DNA of 64,000 nucleotides from Pontibacter sp. E15-1 (GCF_022601975.1 NZ_JAKVIR010000006.1:62001-126000), one strand, 5' to 3'. Counted from the first letter of the stretch, positions 10,201 to 19,150 are shown. Numbers and translations: made by a program. The notes: generated from the letters alone by a model not told the origin.

Positions 10201-10563
10201 GTCCAGAGTCGCGGTTATCAGAACGGTCTGCTACAGGTTGTTGCAGACGACCACTGGTCAGAAGACAACAGAGACCCTTATGCTTTCTGGCCCCGCCTGA
10301 GCACTTGGCAAATAAACTCCAATAATGTTCAGTCCACCTGGTGGATGCGTAACGGCGACTTCCTGAGACTGAAAAACGTTGATTTCGGCTACAATGTGGG
10401 CAACATAGAAAGGCTGGGGCTGCAAGGTGCCCGGGTATACTTCTCCGCTACCAACCTCTTCGTGCTTAGCAAATTCAAAATGTGGGATGTTGAGATGGGA
10501 GGTAACGGCTTGAATTATCCGATTCAGTCAGTGTATAACCTTGGTGTTAATTTTAATTTTTAA
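7219..10563 (+). CDS. SusC/RagA-type TonB-dependent outer-membrane transporter
   Basis: The 1114-residue protein has a signal peptide (to about SYAQ), a carboxypeptidase-regulatory-like domain (about residues 70-140: VSGNVVSKEDGSALPGVNVVLK), a TonB-box-like EVVVVGFG, a plug domain (about 160-290) with the SusC signature RGLSTFGSGKRDPLILIDGIE and LKDAAASSIYGARGANGVVLI, and a 22-strand-type barrel ending in aromatic NFNF. It moves oligosaccharides across the outer membrane with energy from TonB. SusD follows after 21 bp and two binding lipoproteins come next, so the four form one operon. The 2-kb gap upstream suggests its own promoter. Confidence 0.96.
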   Translation: MGISLQKKKWLLVAMGLSLSFAPSYAQRSMYASSTPSKAAENSRAQTIVLKEVPRKPEREVGGTRQTQVTVSGNVVSKEDGSALPGVNVVLKENPGIGAITDGNGDFLVSVPNGTGTLVFSFIGFLTQEVPIQNKSQINIVLATDTKSLEEVVVVGFGEQRKASMVSSITSVRVGDLKTPSANLTNAIAGQVAGVISFQQSGEPGMGTDNSTFYIRGLSTFGSGKRDPLILIDGIESTQTDMARLQPDDISDFSVLKDAAASSIYGARGANGVVLINTKSGKEGPVRLNFRVENRISTNTKNFKLADNITYMEQANEAAIARSPNAIPIYSPNKINSTRAGEDPFLFPDNNWLDQLIKPYTINQGYNLNLSGGTPKGRYYIAGTYNRDTGVLKVDPINSFNSNVRLNNYSIRSNVELDVTPSTRLIARFYGQFDDYSGPIGTRDAWGRLRSGGETTFDNALRANPVMFPAVYPKDKLPYVEHPLFGSSRTLDGDAVETSTLFMNPYAEMVKGYQTYKSSNLNPQLELKQDLNFLTEGLSARAMTYVKRTSFVALDRYYNPFFYSATINPEDGNYSIGVLNDGSSTSIGTVGTEYLNYNEIDKTISSQFWLQGALDYNRTFNQKHAVGGLLVSYISSFEASNAGTLIRSLPNRNHGVSGRFTYGYDDRYLAEFNFGYNGSERFAQKKRYGFFPSAGIGYRISNEGFFEPLLGAIPNMKLRATYGLVGNDQIGNSDQRFLYMSNVNLNDGGYGASFGRNDGAATYYRPGVSISRYSNDNISWEQSRQINLGMDLNLNLFSGDLELIVDAFKQYRSNILQPVTYIDNASGLMAPLFSNYGKAETQGVDLSMRYNKSVSRDLSVEMRGTLTFATSKAVKVDELIYPSELMHLTRRGHSLGQEWGFIAERLFIDNEEVANAPVQFGDAGLQAGDIKYRDINGDGVINNDDMVPLGYPRQPELLYGFGTNIRYKKFDMNVFFQGSARSTFFINPAAIQPFVQSRGYQNGLLQVVADDHWSEDNRDPYAFWPRLSTWQINSNNVQSTWWMRNGDFLRLKNVDFGYNVGNIERLGLQGARVYFSATNLFVLSKFKMWDVEMGGNGLNYPIQSVYNLGVNFNF

Positions 10564-10584
10564 TTCAGGTAATTCAAGAATACC

Positions 10585-12597
10585 ATGAAAAAAGAATCTA
10601 TACTCCTAAAAATAGCACAGCTTAAAAAGGTGATGCGCGTAACGCGGCTCCGGATGCATAAACCCGCAGGCGGAGCGAAGCGATTGAGCTGCCTTGCCAT
10701 CATACTGGCGCTGTCTTTCACTTCCTGCAACGATTACCTGGACGTAGTGCCGGATAATGTTGCCACCATGGAGCATGCCTTTAAACTGCGCAATGAGGCA
10801 GAGAAGTATCTGTTCACCTGTTACTCCTTTCTGCCAAAGAACGGCGACGGGTGGTTTAACGGCGGGCTGATGTCTGGCGATGAAATCTGGCTGCCGCAGT
10901 CGAGTCAGGTGCACTGGCACCCGGCATTCAGGATTGCCCAGGGGCAGCAGAACAAAGACGCTCCCCTGTTTGATGAATGGGGAGGAGCCCGCAAAGGAAA
11001 CGACGGCAGATCCAACTACCTGCGGATATGGGTAGGCATCCGTCACTGCAATATTTTCCTGGAGAACATCCGGGACGAGGACAAGGTGCCCGACCTGACG
11101 CTCGACGAGCGCACCAGATGGATTGGCGAGGTAGAGTTTCTGAAAGCCTATTACCATTTCTACATGATGCGCATGTATGGTCCAATTCCGATCCTGGATG
11201 AAGCCCAGCTTGAAGAGGAGCCAACGGCAAAGCGCATGCCCATCAAGGATTGTGTGAACTACATTTCTGACCTGCTGGACAAGTCTGTGGAGAAGCTGCC
11301 ACAACGCATTGTTGACGGAAACAACCAGTTGGGCAGGGTTACCCAGCCCATTGCACTGGCCGTTAAAGCGAAATTATGGTTGTATGCAGCCAGCCCCCTG
11401 TTTAACGGAAACAGCGATTTTGCCAACCTCAGAGACAAAGAGGGAGTGGCGTTGTTTGATCCCGCTTACGATCCGACCAGATGGGTAAAGGCCCGTGATG
11501 CGGCTAAGGCTGCCATAGAGGCCGCCGAGCAAAACGGACACGGCTTGTACGAGTATCGGAACGATGTGCTGAACCTGAGCGAAGAAACGAAAACCCAGCT
11601 GAATATCCGGAATGCGGTAACAGACCGATGGGGCAAAGAGCATGTATGGGCATTGTCTAACTCTTATTTTGTAAACGAGGCGCTCTGCATGCCCCCACTG
11701 GAGAGAAGCAGCAACAGCAATCGGTTTCAGATGCAGGGAGCATGGTCAGCACCTTTGAAAATAGCTAAAATGTTCTACACCAAAAACGGTGTGCCAATCG
11801 AGGAAGACAAGACGCTGGACTATAGCAACTACATGGATCTTAGAAAAGGCGGTGCAGAAGAACGCTTCTATATTGAGCCTAACCAGACGACGGCCCGACT
11901 CAATTTTGACCGTGAACCCCGTTTTTATGCTGATTTAGGCTTTGACGGCGGCATCTGGTACATGAAAGACGGCAACGAAACCGGCAGCGATGTCAACACC
12001 TTTTTTGTGAAGAGCAAAAACAACGAGAAAGCCGGGTTTGGCCACTTCACGAACTGGAGCGAAACCGGTTACTTCATCAAAAAACTCGTGCACTGGGAAT
12101 CGACTACCAGAAGCAGTAACGCGCCAACCTGGAAACAGTATCCCTGGCCAGAAGTAAGGCTGGCGGATTTATACCTGATGTATGCCGAAGCGCAAAATGA
12201 AGTAGAAGGGGGCTCGCCCTTAGCCATCGAATACCTGGATAAAATACGAACCAGAGCCGGCCTGATGGGTGTGGTAGAGTCGTGGAGCAATTTTTCCAAG
12301 AACCCCGCTAAGTATACCACTCAAGACGGGTTGCGTCAGATTATTCAGCGCGAGCGGTTGATTGAGCTCTGCTTCGAAGGCCACCGCTTCTGGGATTTAA
12401 GAAGATGGAAACTGGCGGCCGAGGAGTTGAACAAAGACATCACCGGAATGAATATTTTGGGGAAAACCGTGGAAACCTACAACAATGAGCGGGTAGTCTT
12501 CAGCCAGAAATTCATTACGCCACGCGATTACTTCTGGCCAATCGGCAACTGGGATATCAGAAGAAACCCGCACCTGGTGGAGAATTTAGGATGGTAA
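10585..12597 (+). CDS. SusD/RagB-type surface glycan-binding lipoprotein
   Basis: The protein is 670 residues and carries a lipobox (ALSFTSC) followed by NDYLDVVPDN, the standard start of mature SusD proteins. A TPR-like helical core and the C-terminal SusD region follow (TRAGL..., IQRERLIELCFEGHRFWDLRRWK). It caps the SusC barrel and hands over oligosaccharides. The Cys lies at residue 48, unusually late; an ATG at 10633 or 10654 would give a normal-length signal peptide, so the true start may be internal. Its last seven bases overlap the longest reading of the next frame. Confidence 0.95.
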   Translation: MKKESILLKIAQLKKVMRVTRLRMHKPAGGAKRLSCLAIILALSFTSCNDYLDVVPDNVATMEHAFKLRNEAEKYLFTCYSFLPKNGDGWFNGGLMSGDEIWLPQSSQVHWHPAFRIAQGQQNKDAPLFDEWGGARKGNDGRSNYLRIWVGIRHCNIFLENIRDEDKVPDLTLDERTRWIGEVEFLKAYYHFYMMRMYGPIPILDEAQLEEEPTAKRMPIKDCVNYISDLLDKSVEKLPQRIVDGNNQLGRVTQPIALAVKAKLWLYAASPLFNGNSDFANLRDKEGVALFDPAYDPTRWVKARDAAKAAIEAAEQNGHGLYEYRNDVLNLSEETKTQLNIRNAVTDRWGKEHVWALSNSYFVNEALCMPPLERSSNSNRFQMQGAWSAPLKIAKMFYTKNGVPIEEDKTLDYSNYMDLRKGGAEERFYIEPNQTTARLNFDREPRFYADLGFDGGIWYMKDGNETGSDVNTFFVKSKNNEKAGFGHFTNWSETGYFIKKLVHWESTTRSSNAPTWKQYPWPEVRLADLYLMYAEAQNEVEGGSPLAIEYLDKIRTRAGLMGVVESWSNFSKNPAKYTTQDGLRQIIQRERLIELCFEGHRFWDLRRWKLAAEELNKDITGMNILGKTVETYNNERVVFSQKFITPRDYFWPIGNWDIRRNPHLVENLGW

Positions 12598-12614
12598 TTA
12601 AAGAAACTGTTACG

Positions 12615-13850
12615 ATGAAGAAAATGAATCTACGAAATATAAAAACAGCGTTGTTCCTGTGTCTGGGAATACTGGCAACAACAGCGATGGTTTCCTGTGA
12701 GGACGATCTGGAGTTTAGAGAGCCCATAGGTACGGATACGACCGTTCCGGGCAAGGTAACAAACGTAGGTGTGGAAAACATGGCAGGCAAAGCGAAAATC
12801 ACCTACTCACTGCCCGACGTAAAAGACCTGCTATACGTGAAGGCTGTGTATGAACTTGCTTCGGGTAAGTCAAACGAAGTAACCTCTTCTTATTACAGCA
12901 ACAGCATCCTGGTAGAGGGTTTTGCTGATACCGTTGCGCATGAGGTAAAGATTTATGCCGTTAGCCGGAGCAATGTTTCTTCTGAGCCTGTTTCCGTCAC
13001 CGTTAAACCTCTGGAGGCGCCTATCTGGAAGGTGTTCAAAAGCCTCCAGATTGCGAATGCTTTTGGTGGCTATAATTTGTCTGCCGCGAACACTGATGCA
13101 GACAACGTTTCCATCATCATCATGAAAAAGAATGTTTTTAGAGAGTTTGAAGTAGACAACCAGAAAAGTGTGTTTACCTCCACAAAAAACATTCTCTCCA
13201 AGATAAGAGGCATGGACACGCTAACCCATGAGTTCAAAGTGTTTGTAAAGGACAAATGGGGGAATTCAACCGACACAAGCACACATACTATAAAACCTTT
13301 GTTTGAGGCGGAGCTTCCCAAGTCCGCATTCAGGGCTTTGGTTTTACCGGGAGATGCACCGCAGGTAACCAATGGTGCCCGTCTGGAATATGCCTGGGAT
13401 GGGCGTTTAGGATGGCCATGGGTAAGCTTTACAAACCAGTTTACAGGAGGGAGCGATCCCCACATGATCACCTTCGACACCGGTAGACTATCGAAGCTAA
13501 GCCGGCTCTGGATTCGTGCTTTCCCGGAATGGGTACCGACAGAACAATTCTATTACCTGACCACCATGAAAAAGTTTGAGGTGTATGGTTCGGAAAACCC
13601 ATCGCTAAGCGGCGCTCTGGACGAAAGCTGGGTATTACTGGGGTCTTACGAAGTGGTGAAACAGTCTGGCACCCCCTACGGGCAGGACACGCCAGAAGAC
13701 AGGCAGAGAGGCGCTGCCGGTTTTAACTGGGAACTGGACCTGGACGCGCCGAAAGTGAGATACATCAGAATCAGATGCCTCGAAAACTTTGCAGGCGGTA
13801 CAGCCCAAAGTATCAATGAGTTATCGGTGTATGGCGATACACGCGACTAG
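12615..13850 (+). CDS. Surface lipoprotein with DUF4959/DUF5126/DUF5000-type domains, SusD-linked
   Basis: The start at 12615 is preferred because it gives a clean lipoprotein signal (MVSCEDD) and avoids overlap with SusD; 12591 is the longest possible start. The 411-residue protein has Ig-like N-terminal repeats (VPGKVTNVGVENMAGKAKI, typical of DUF4959), a middle domain, and a C-terminal galactose-binding-like fold ending with RYIRIRCLENFAGG and INELSVYGD. Such proteins often follow SusD in Cytophagia and Bacteroidia and are thought to be outer-membrane glycan-binding partners like SusE/F. No catalytic motif is seen. The ligand is unknown. Confidence 0.82.
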   Translation: MKKMNLRNIKTALFLCLGILATTAMVSCEDDLEFREPIGTDTTVPGKVTNVGVENMAGKAKITYSLPDVKDLLYVKAVYELASGKSNEVTSSYYSNSILVEGFADTVAHEVKIYAVSRSNVSSEPVSVTVKPLEAPIWKVFKSLQIANAFGGYNLSAANTDADNVSIIIMKKNVFREFEVDNQKSVFTSTKNILSKIRGMDTLTHEFKVFVKDKWGNSTDTSTHTIKPLFEAELPKSAFRALVLPGDAPQVTNGARLEYAWDGRLGWPWVSFTNQFTGGSDPHMITFDTGRLSKLSRLWIRAFPEWVPTEQFYYLTTMKKFEVYGSENPSLSGALDESWVLLGSYEVVKQSGTPYGQDTPEDRQRGAAGFNWELDLDAPKVRYIRIRCLENFAGGTAQSINELSVYGDTRD

Positions 13851-13917
13851 GTAAAATCATTTCCTGCTATACCTGGCAACCGACGGGTGCAGCAGCAACG
13901 GCTAAAAACAACATATC

Positions 13918-15120
13918 ATGAGAATAATTTCTAATATACATAAGCTAGGCATAGCAGTAATCGTGTTGCTGTGCTCTGTTACCCAATTTTCCTGCTCGAA
14001 GTGGGACGACTTTAAAGAATACACCAAAGATGGGGAGATCGTTTATACCGGTAAGCTGGACTCGGTAGAGGTGTTTTCAGGTAAAGGCCGCGTAATGCTC
14101 CGGGGAGAGTTTAACGCCGATCCCAAAATCAGGATGACAAAGATTTACTGGAACGACTACAAGGATTCTATTGAGTTTCAGACTGAGGAGGTGTCGAAGG
14201 GGGCTATTTTTGAGAAAACATTTGCTGTGGACGAAGGCGTGAAAAGCTTTGTGATATACAATTATGATGGTGCCGGAAATCGCTCAGTTGCCGTAAACGC
14301 GGTAGGCACCTCTTTCGGAAGTGCTTACCGAAGAAAGATAAACAACCGTCTTGTTTCCTTGGTTAATTTCGATGCGGATGGCGTCACTATTAATTGGGAG
14401 GCCATGGATTTGTCTACCGGACCTCAGTATACCGAGCTTGAATATGCGTTGAATGGGGAGACAAAGCATATGATCATCCCTATTTCCGAAGCCAGCACAA
14501 GACTTGAAGGACTGAGCACTACGACACAAATCAAGTACAGAACCATCTTCAAACCTGAAGAGTCCAGCATTGATACATTTGCAGTCGCTTACAAAAATTA
14601 TGAGATCAAATTCATCCCAAGGCTTAAAAACAACAGAGTGCCCTTTATCGCAGCCTCCAGAAAGGACAGGTGGGGTACGCTGGCCGATTGGATAACCAAC
14701 GATGCCGCGAAAATACACGCTGGCGGACATGGGGGTTGGGATGATTGGAATGGCAACATCTTTAACCTGGAATCAGGTTGGGGAGCACCTGCCATCATAA
14801 ATGGCAAAGTATACCAGAGCCTTGAGTTGGAACCCGGTACGTATACCTTCGAAATTTCTGATCTAATGAATACGAACTTAACGCAGGATGATAATGCCTA
14901 CCTGGTTGTCGCGCTTGGAAATACATTGCCTGATGTGGAACTGGTAACTACTGCTATAGGGTATGTAAAAGTAGTTGAAGGAAAACCTGTTGGTGAGCTT
15001 CACGTGAAATTCACCCTTACGGAGACATCGTTGGTTAGTATGGGCTTTTTGACCACACAACCAGGGGACACGCCAGGCAGATTCTGTAACATCCGGGCCT
15101 TTGACTTTTATCAGAACTAA
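13918..15120 (+). CDS. Surface lipoprotein with DUF4998 and DUF5013-type domains
   Basis: The 400-residue protein has a lipobox (TQFSCSK) and opens with DDFKEYTKDGEIVYTGKLDSV, typical of DUF4998. The C-terminal half, from about residue 255 (GGWDDWNGNIFNLESGWG), looks like a DUF5013 carbohydrate-binding beta-sandwich. It starts 67 bp after the previous lipoprotein and ends the SusC/D operon. The likely job is glycan capture at the cell surface. No enzyme motif is visible. Confidence 0.82.
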   Translation: MRIISNIHKLGIAVIVLLCSVTQFSCSKWDDFKEYTKDGEIVYTGKLDSVEVFSGKGRVMLRGEFNADPKIRMTKIYWNDYKDSIEFQTEEVSKGAIFEKTFAVDEGVKSFVIYNYDGAGNRSVAVNAVGTSFGSAYRRKINNRLVSLVNFDADGVTINWEAMDLSTGPQYTELEYALNGETKHMIIPISEASTRLEGLSTTTQIKYRTIFKPEESSIDTFAVAYKNYEIKFIPRLKNNRVPFIAASRKDRWGTLADWITNDAAKIHAGGHGGWDDWNGNIFNLESGWGAPAIINGKVYQSLELEPGTYTFEISDLMNTNLTQDDNAYLVVALGNTLPDVELVTTAIGYVKVVEGKPVGELHVKFTLTETSLVSMGFLTTQPGDTPGRFCNIRAFDFYQN

Positions 15121-15159
15121 TAATTGGCCAATATAGCATTGCACCTGCTTATTGAGTAA

Positions 15160-15320
15160 GAGCATGTTTAAAATTCATCTTTTGGGCTACAAAACGTCCA
15201 TCAAGGAACCTGACTTCACCTTTTTATTGCCCCATAGCGCTGCTATGCGGCTCAAAAAACGCCTCGTCAGAACCCTTCCTGAACATTTTTCGCTTCCAAA
15301 AATGAAATTTAAACATGCTC
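15160..15320. mobile_element. 161-bp IS5-type miniature inverted-repeat element (MITE)
   Basis: Both ends carry GAGCATGTTTAAA, and the imperfect inverted repeats extend to about 26 bp. The element is flanked by TAA at 15157-15159 and 15321-15323, the TNA target duplication expected for IS5/IS1031-group transposases. The interior has no transposase, so it would need one supplied in trans. A 64-codon frame across it is spurious. Confidence 0.75.
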
Positions 15321-15553
15321 TAAGCTTAGGAACTGCGCCTATGTAGAAGTAAGCTATAATACCACTATCAATTGATGAGCGCATCCAGCCCTGCCTTTCA
15401 TTAGTGCAATTAGCCTATTGAAAGGCGCTGGGGTGGGTTGTTCTGCACAAACGCTTCCACATGCGCAGAGTCTATTTGATAACGGCATAAATACGTACCT
15501 TGGATGAGGTAAGCCTGACAGGCCCAGGCTAGCCGCCCCGAACAGTTGACAGC

Positions 15554-16633
15554 ATGAGCAGACAGCCGCAGTACACGATTAAAGATATAGCGCAGGCGTT
15601 GGGCGTGTCTGCCTCCACCGTTTCCAGGGCGCTTAGCGATCATCCCCACATCAGCGACGAAACCAAGATTAGGGTGCGCGAGCTGGTGCAAAAGCATGAT
15701 TACCGGCATAATGCCCTGGCCTCAAGCCTGCGCAACAGCAAATCGAACACCATCGGCCTGATCCTCCCACGGTTGTCGCAGTACTTCCCGTCCACGGTGG
15801 CTACGGCTATCCAGAACAAGCTGCACGGATACGGCTATAACCTCATGATCTGCCAGTCGAACGACTCGCCGGAGATGGAGCGGGAGCTGGTTAACGCGCT
15901 GTACGCCTCCAGGGTAGCTGGGCTAATTGTTTCCACCACGCTGTATACCAATGATTTTTCGGCCTTCGATATTTTTGCGAAGAGCAATATCCCGCTCGTT
16001 TTTTATGACAGGGTACCCCAGAACTATCCGGCCCATGTGGTGCTGGGCGATGATTATGCAGGGGGGTATGCGGCAACCCTGCACCTGTTGCAGCAAGGCT
16101 GCCGCCGAATCGCCCTGCTCAGCGGGCCCCTGACATGCAGAATATACCAGGACAGGTATAACGGCTATCTGGCCGCGCTGAAAGAATATGCCGTGCCGTT
16201 TGACCAGAGCCTTGTATACTCTCATGAGCTGACAAAAGAAAATGCACTAAAATCCAGTGAGGCGATCTTGTCTGGGACTGCATTGCCAGATGCCGTTTTT
16301 GCCTGCAACGACACGGCCGCCATTGCTGTTGTAAAGACTGCCAAGCAGCATCAGCTACGCATCCCGGAGGACCTGCTCGTGGCAGGCTACTCCAATGATC
16401 CCCGCGCTGAAATCATCACACCGTCTATCACGTCGGTAGAGCAGTTCCCTTATGAAATGGGCGAAAAGGCTACTATGTTAATGATGGACCTGCTTCAGAA
16501 CAAAATCACGCAACAAGGCCGCTACATCTCGCTAAACACACCGGTAAAGTTGATTGCGCGTGAGTCGAGCAGGAGGGCAGGCGTGGGCGCTGTTGCCGAA
16601 AGCGGTGAGGATATGGACTCGTCAGCACAGTAG
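15554..16633 (+). CDS. LacI-family transcriptional regulator
   Basis: The 359-residue protein begins with a LacI helix-turn-helix (residues ~8-27: TIKDIAQALGVSASTVSRAL) and hinge helix (NALASSLRNSKSNTIGLI). A periplasmic-binding-protein-like sensor domain follows (CRRIALLSGP, DAVFACNDTAAI, SITSVEQFPYEMG). It lies 705 bp upstream of kduI on the same strand, and two LacI-type palindromes sit directly before kduI. The simplest reading is a repressor of kduI-kduD that responds to a uronate-derived sugar. The ligand cannot be read from sequence. Confidence 0.93.
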   Translation: MSRQPQYTIKDIAQALGVSASTVSRALSDHPHISDETKIRVRELVQKHDYRHNALASSLRNSKSNTIGLILPRLSQYFPSTVATAIQNKLHGYGYNLMICQSNDSPEMERELVNALYASRVAGLIVSTTLYTNDFSAFDIFAKSNIPLVFYDRVPQNYPAHVVLGDDYAGGYAATLHLLQQGCRRIALLSGPLTCRIYQDRYNGYLAALKEYAVPFDQSLVYSHELTKENALKSSEAILSGTALPDAVFACNDTAAIAVVKTAKQHQLRIPEDLLVAGYSNDPRAEIITPSITSVEQFPYEMGEKATMLMMDLLQNKITQQGRYISLNTPVKLIARESSRRAGVGAVAESGEDMDSSAQ

Positions 16634-17225
16634 CCCAAACAGAACAGATCGAAACGACAGACAGCCGCTTAACAGGCGATGAGAATGCACCGATCTTGTC
16701 CCGAGTTGCTGTAAGGATCCGTTAGCATGGCTTTGATATCCCTCAGATTTTTATTATAATGCACTTATACCGATATCAACACCTAAGCACGCATAACACG
16801 CATTCATACTTAAGTGACTTAAGTGAAATTTCCTTCTTGAGAGGGGTGGGGTGTTTTTTGCTTCTTCCGGATGAGCGGGGCCAAAGTGTAAATACTGCTA
16901 GTGGTACTATAAAGCAGCAAAACAGGGTAGAACTGAGTCATTCGGAGGAACAGAATGCTTTTGCCACCCATGTGCTTTGTAACTGCAGCCAAGGGAAAAA
17001 TGAGTGTATACTCGTTTAATTTTTTGGAAAAAGTCGGTAAAATTATTTGGTGTCAAAAAACATTTTATAATTTTAAAGAGCCAAAGCTTCAGATAATCAA
17101 CAGTTTTCCTTTAAAAGGAAGCACTTTTCGGCAAAAACGCATTTCCATAACGAGGTATGATGCATTATTCAAAACAGCCTTACGCATAACGGTAGGGAAC
17201 AGAAAAATTTATTCTGACTGTAGTA
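16634..17225. other. Intergenic region between lacI-type gene and kduI; no gene seen
   Basis: Short frames here have no recognisable family or ribosome-binding site and run through AT-rich sequence. The region ends at the operator pair listed separately. Confidence 0.5.
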
Positions 17226-17239
17226 TGCAAACGTTTGCA
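17226..17239. promoter_or_regulatory. LacI-type operator 1 upstream of kduI
   Basis: TGCAAACGTTTGCA is a perfect 14-bp palindrome with a central CG, the hallmark of LacI-family operators. Its centre lies about 106 bp before the kduI start and exactly 70 bp from the second site. A weaker inverted motif, CGTTTGGCGAACG, lies between the two at about 17254. Confidence 0.75.
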
Positions 17240-17295
17240 GGTTTTGAATAGCCACGTTTGGCGAACGCTTTCTAAGGTATTTTTTTAACACTATA

Positions 17296-17309
17296 TGCAA
17301 TCGTTTGCA
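17296..17309. promoter_or_regulatory. LacI-type operator 2 upstream of kduI
   Basis: TGCAATCGTTTGCA matches operator 1 at 13 of 14 bases and lies 29 bp before the kduI start, where a bound repressor would block transcription. Two sites 70 bp apart could allow DNA looping. Confidence 0.75.
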
Positions 17310-17338
17310 GGAGTCTTTTATCATTAACAGAACAACCA

Positions 17339-18181
17339 ATGAACAACGAAAACAACACCCGCTACGCCGTGAGCGCAGCCGAAACCAAACAAATGGACAC
17401 AGCCGCCTTGCGGGAGAATTTCCTGATTGAGGAGGTGTTTGTGCCTGGCCGCGTGAGCCTCACTTATACGATGTATGACCGCTATATCGCCGGGGGGGCA
17501 ATGCCGGTGGGCGAGCCAGTGGCCCTGGAGACTATGGATAGCCTCAAGGCATCTTACTTTCTGGAGCGGCGCGAGATGGGCATCATCAACATCGGCGGTA
17601 CCGGCACGGTGCAGGCCGATGGCGCATACCATACCCTCCAGAACAAAGAAGCGCTATACCTCGGGCGCGGCACAAAAGAAGTGGTTTTCGTGAGTGAGGA
17701 TGCCCAGAATCCAGCCAAGTTCTATATCAACTCGGCACCTGCGCACCACGCATACCCGGCCAAAAAGGTGACGCGTGAGCAGGCCGAAGTCGTGCAGCTC
17801 GGCAGTCCGGAAACCTCGAACCAGCGCACCATCACCAAGCTGCTGGTAGCGGGCGTGATCGAGACCTGCCAGCTGCAGATGGGAATGACGGAGCTCCAGA
17901 GTGGCAGCGTCTGGAACACCATGCCAGCCCATACCCACGACCGCCGGATGGAGGTATACCTCTACTTCGATGTGGCAGCGGAGCAGTCGGTGTGCCATTT
18001 TATGGGGCCACCCTCCGAAACGCGACATATCTGGATGCAGAACGAGCAGGCCGTGATTTCCCCGCCCTGGTCTATCCATTCCGGCGCAGGTACCACCAAC
18101 TATACCTTTATCTGGGGTATGGCCGGCGAAAACCTGGACTACAGCGACATGGACGGCTGCAAAGTAACAGACTTAAGATAG
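17339..18181 (+). CDS. kduI: 5-keto-4-deoxyuronate isomerase KduI
   Basis: This 280-residue cupin isomerase converts 5-keto-4-deoxyuronate (from unsaturated uronic acids released by lyases) to 2,5-diketo-3-deoxygluconate in the cytoplasm. The zinc ligands line up with the E. coli enzyme with a two-residue offset: His198 and His200 (PAHTHDRR), Glu205 (MEVYLYF) and His247 (WSIHSGAG). Length is normal for the family. kduD follows after 20 bp, and two LacI-type operators lie just upstream, so this is a LacI-controlled two-gene operon for uronate breakdown. Confidence 0.96.
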   Translation: MNNENNTRYAVSAAETKQMDTAALRENFLIEEVFVPGRVSLTYTMYDRYIAGGAMPVGEPVALETMDSLKASYFLERREMGIINIGGTGTVQADGAYHTLQNKEALYLGRGTKEVVFVSEDAQNPAKFYINSAPAHHAYPAKKVTREQAEVVQLGSPETSNQRTITKLLVAGVIETCQLQMGMTELQSGSVWNTMPAHTHDRRMEVYLYFDVAAEQSVCHFMGPPSETRHIWMQNEQAVISPPWSIHSGAGTTNYTFIWGMAGENLDYSDMDGCKVTDLR

Positions 18182-18201
18182 GCATCAGACAAAAGCAGAA
18201 T

Positions 18202-18996
18202 ATGATATTACAGCAATTTGATCTCACAGGAAAAATCGCCTGGGTAACCGGCGGCACGCACGGGTTGGGTATGGCCATGGCCAAGGCATTGGGGCAAGCC
18301 GGGGCCACGGTGGTGGTCAACGGCAACTCCTCCCGCGAGAAACTGGACCAAGCCGTGAAATATTACGAGGCAGAGGGCATCAAAGCCCACGGCTTTATGT
18401 GCGACGTGACAGACCAGCAGCAGGTGCGGGCCGAGGTGGCAACCATCACTCAGGAGATCGGCCCGGTGGATATCCTGGTCAACAACGCCGGCATCATCAA
18501 GCGCACCCCGCTGGTAGACATGGAGCTGGCAGACTGGCAGCAGGTCATCGATGTGGACCTGACCTCCCCCTTTATTGTGTCGCAGGCCGTGGTGCGGGGT
18601 ATGATCGAGCGCCGAGAGGGCAAGATCATCAACGTTTGCTCGATGATGAGCGAGCTGGGCCGCCAGAACGTGGGGGCTTATGCAGCTGCCAAAGGAGGCC
18701 TGAAAATGTTGACGAAGAACATGGCTACGGAGTGGGCGAAGTTCAACATTCAGGTAAACGGAATCGGGCCGGGTTACTTTGCCACCAGCCAGACCGCGCC
18801 CCTGCGCGTGGAGGGGAACGCTTTCAACGAGTTTATCCTCAACAGGACGCCGGCTGGCAAATGGGGCGACCCAGACGAGTTGGGCGGCGCCACGGTGTTT
18901 CTGGCCTCGCGCGCCAGCGATTTCGTGAACGGCCAGATCCTGTATGTTGATGGCGGCATTCTGGCTACCATTGGCAAGCCGCACGGCGAGGGGTAA
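18202..18996 (+). CDS. kduD: 2-deoxy-D-gluconate 3-dehydrogenase KduD (SDR family)
   Basis: A start at 18202 gives a normal 264-residue short-chain dehydrogenase; the longer frame overlaps kduI and has no SDR homology there. Motifs are TGGTHGLG (residues 16-23) for NAD binding, NNAG (94-97), and a catalytic Ser147/Tyr160/Lys164 set (CSMMS, YAAAK). KduD reduces 2,5-diketo-3-deoxygluconate to 2-keto-3-deoxygluconate, the step after KduI. A terminator at 19151 ends the operon. No KDG kinase or aldolase is in this window. Confidence 0.93.
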   Translation: MILQQFDLTGKIAWVTGGTHGLGMAMAKALGQAGATVVVNGNSSREKLDQAVKYYEAEGIKAHGFMCDVTDQQQVRAEVATITQEIGPVDILVNNAGIIKRTPLVDMELADWQQVIDVDLTSPFIVSQAVVRGMIERREGKIINVCSMMSELGRQNVGAYAAAKGGLKMLTKNMATEWAKFNIQVNGIGPGYFATSQTAPLRVEGNAFNEFILNRTPAGKWGDPDELGGATVFLASRASDFVNGQILYVDGGILATIGKPHGEG

Positions 18997-19150
18997 AGAC
19001 TGGCATCGGGTTTTTCAGACAGGCTTTGCCTGCTCTTATACCAATAGGAATACTGTATAAGTATGTATGGCTGACAGGAGCCATACCATGCCGAATGTTA
19101 GGTAGCATCTTTATAAAGATCATTAATGTTTCATCATGTACACAATGAGG

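Noticed and set aside
15152..15346. Small frame across the 15.2 kb region
   Set aside because: It spans both inverted repeats of the MITE, so it is element sequence rather than a gene.
17992..18201. Extended N-terminus for kduD from the upstream in-frame start
   Set aside because: The extra residues overlap kduI in another frame and have no SDR similarity; the ATG at 18202 gives a normal-length protein.
18208..18984. Long minus-strand frame opposite kduD (258 codons)
   Set aside because: Antisense shadow of a clear SDR gene with no signal, motif or promoter.
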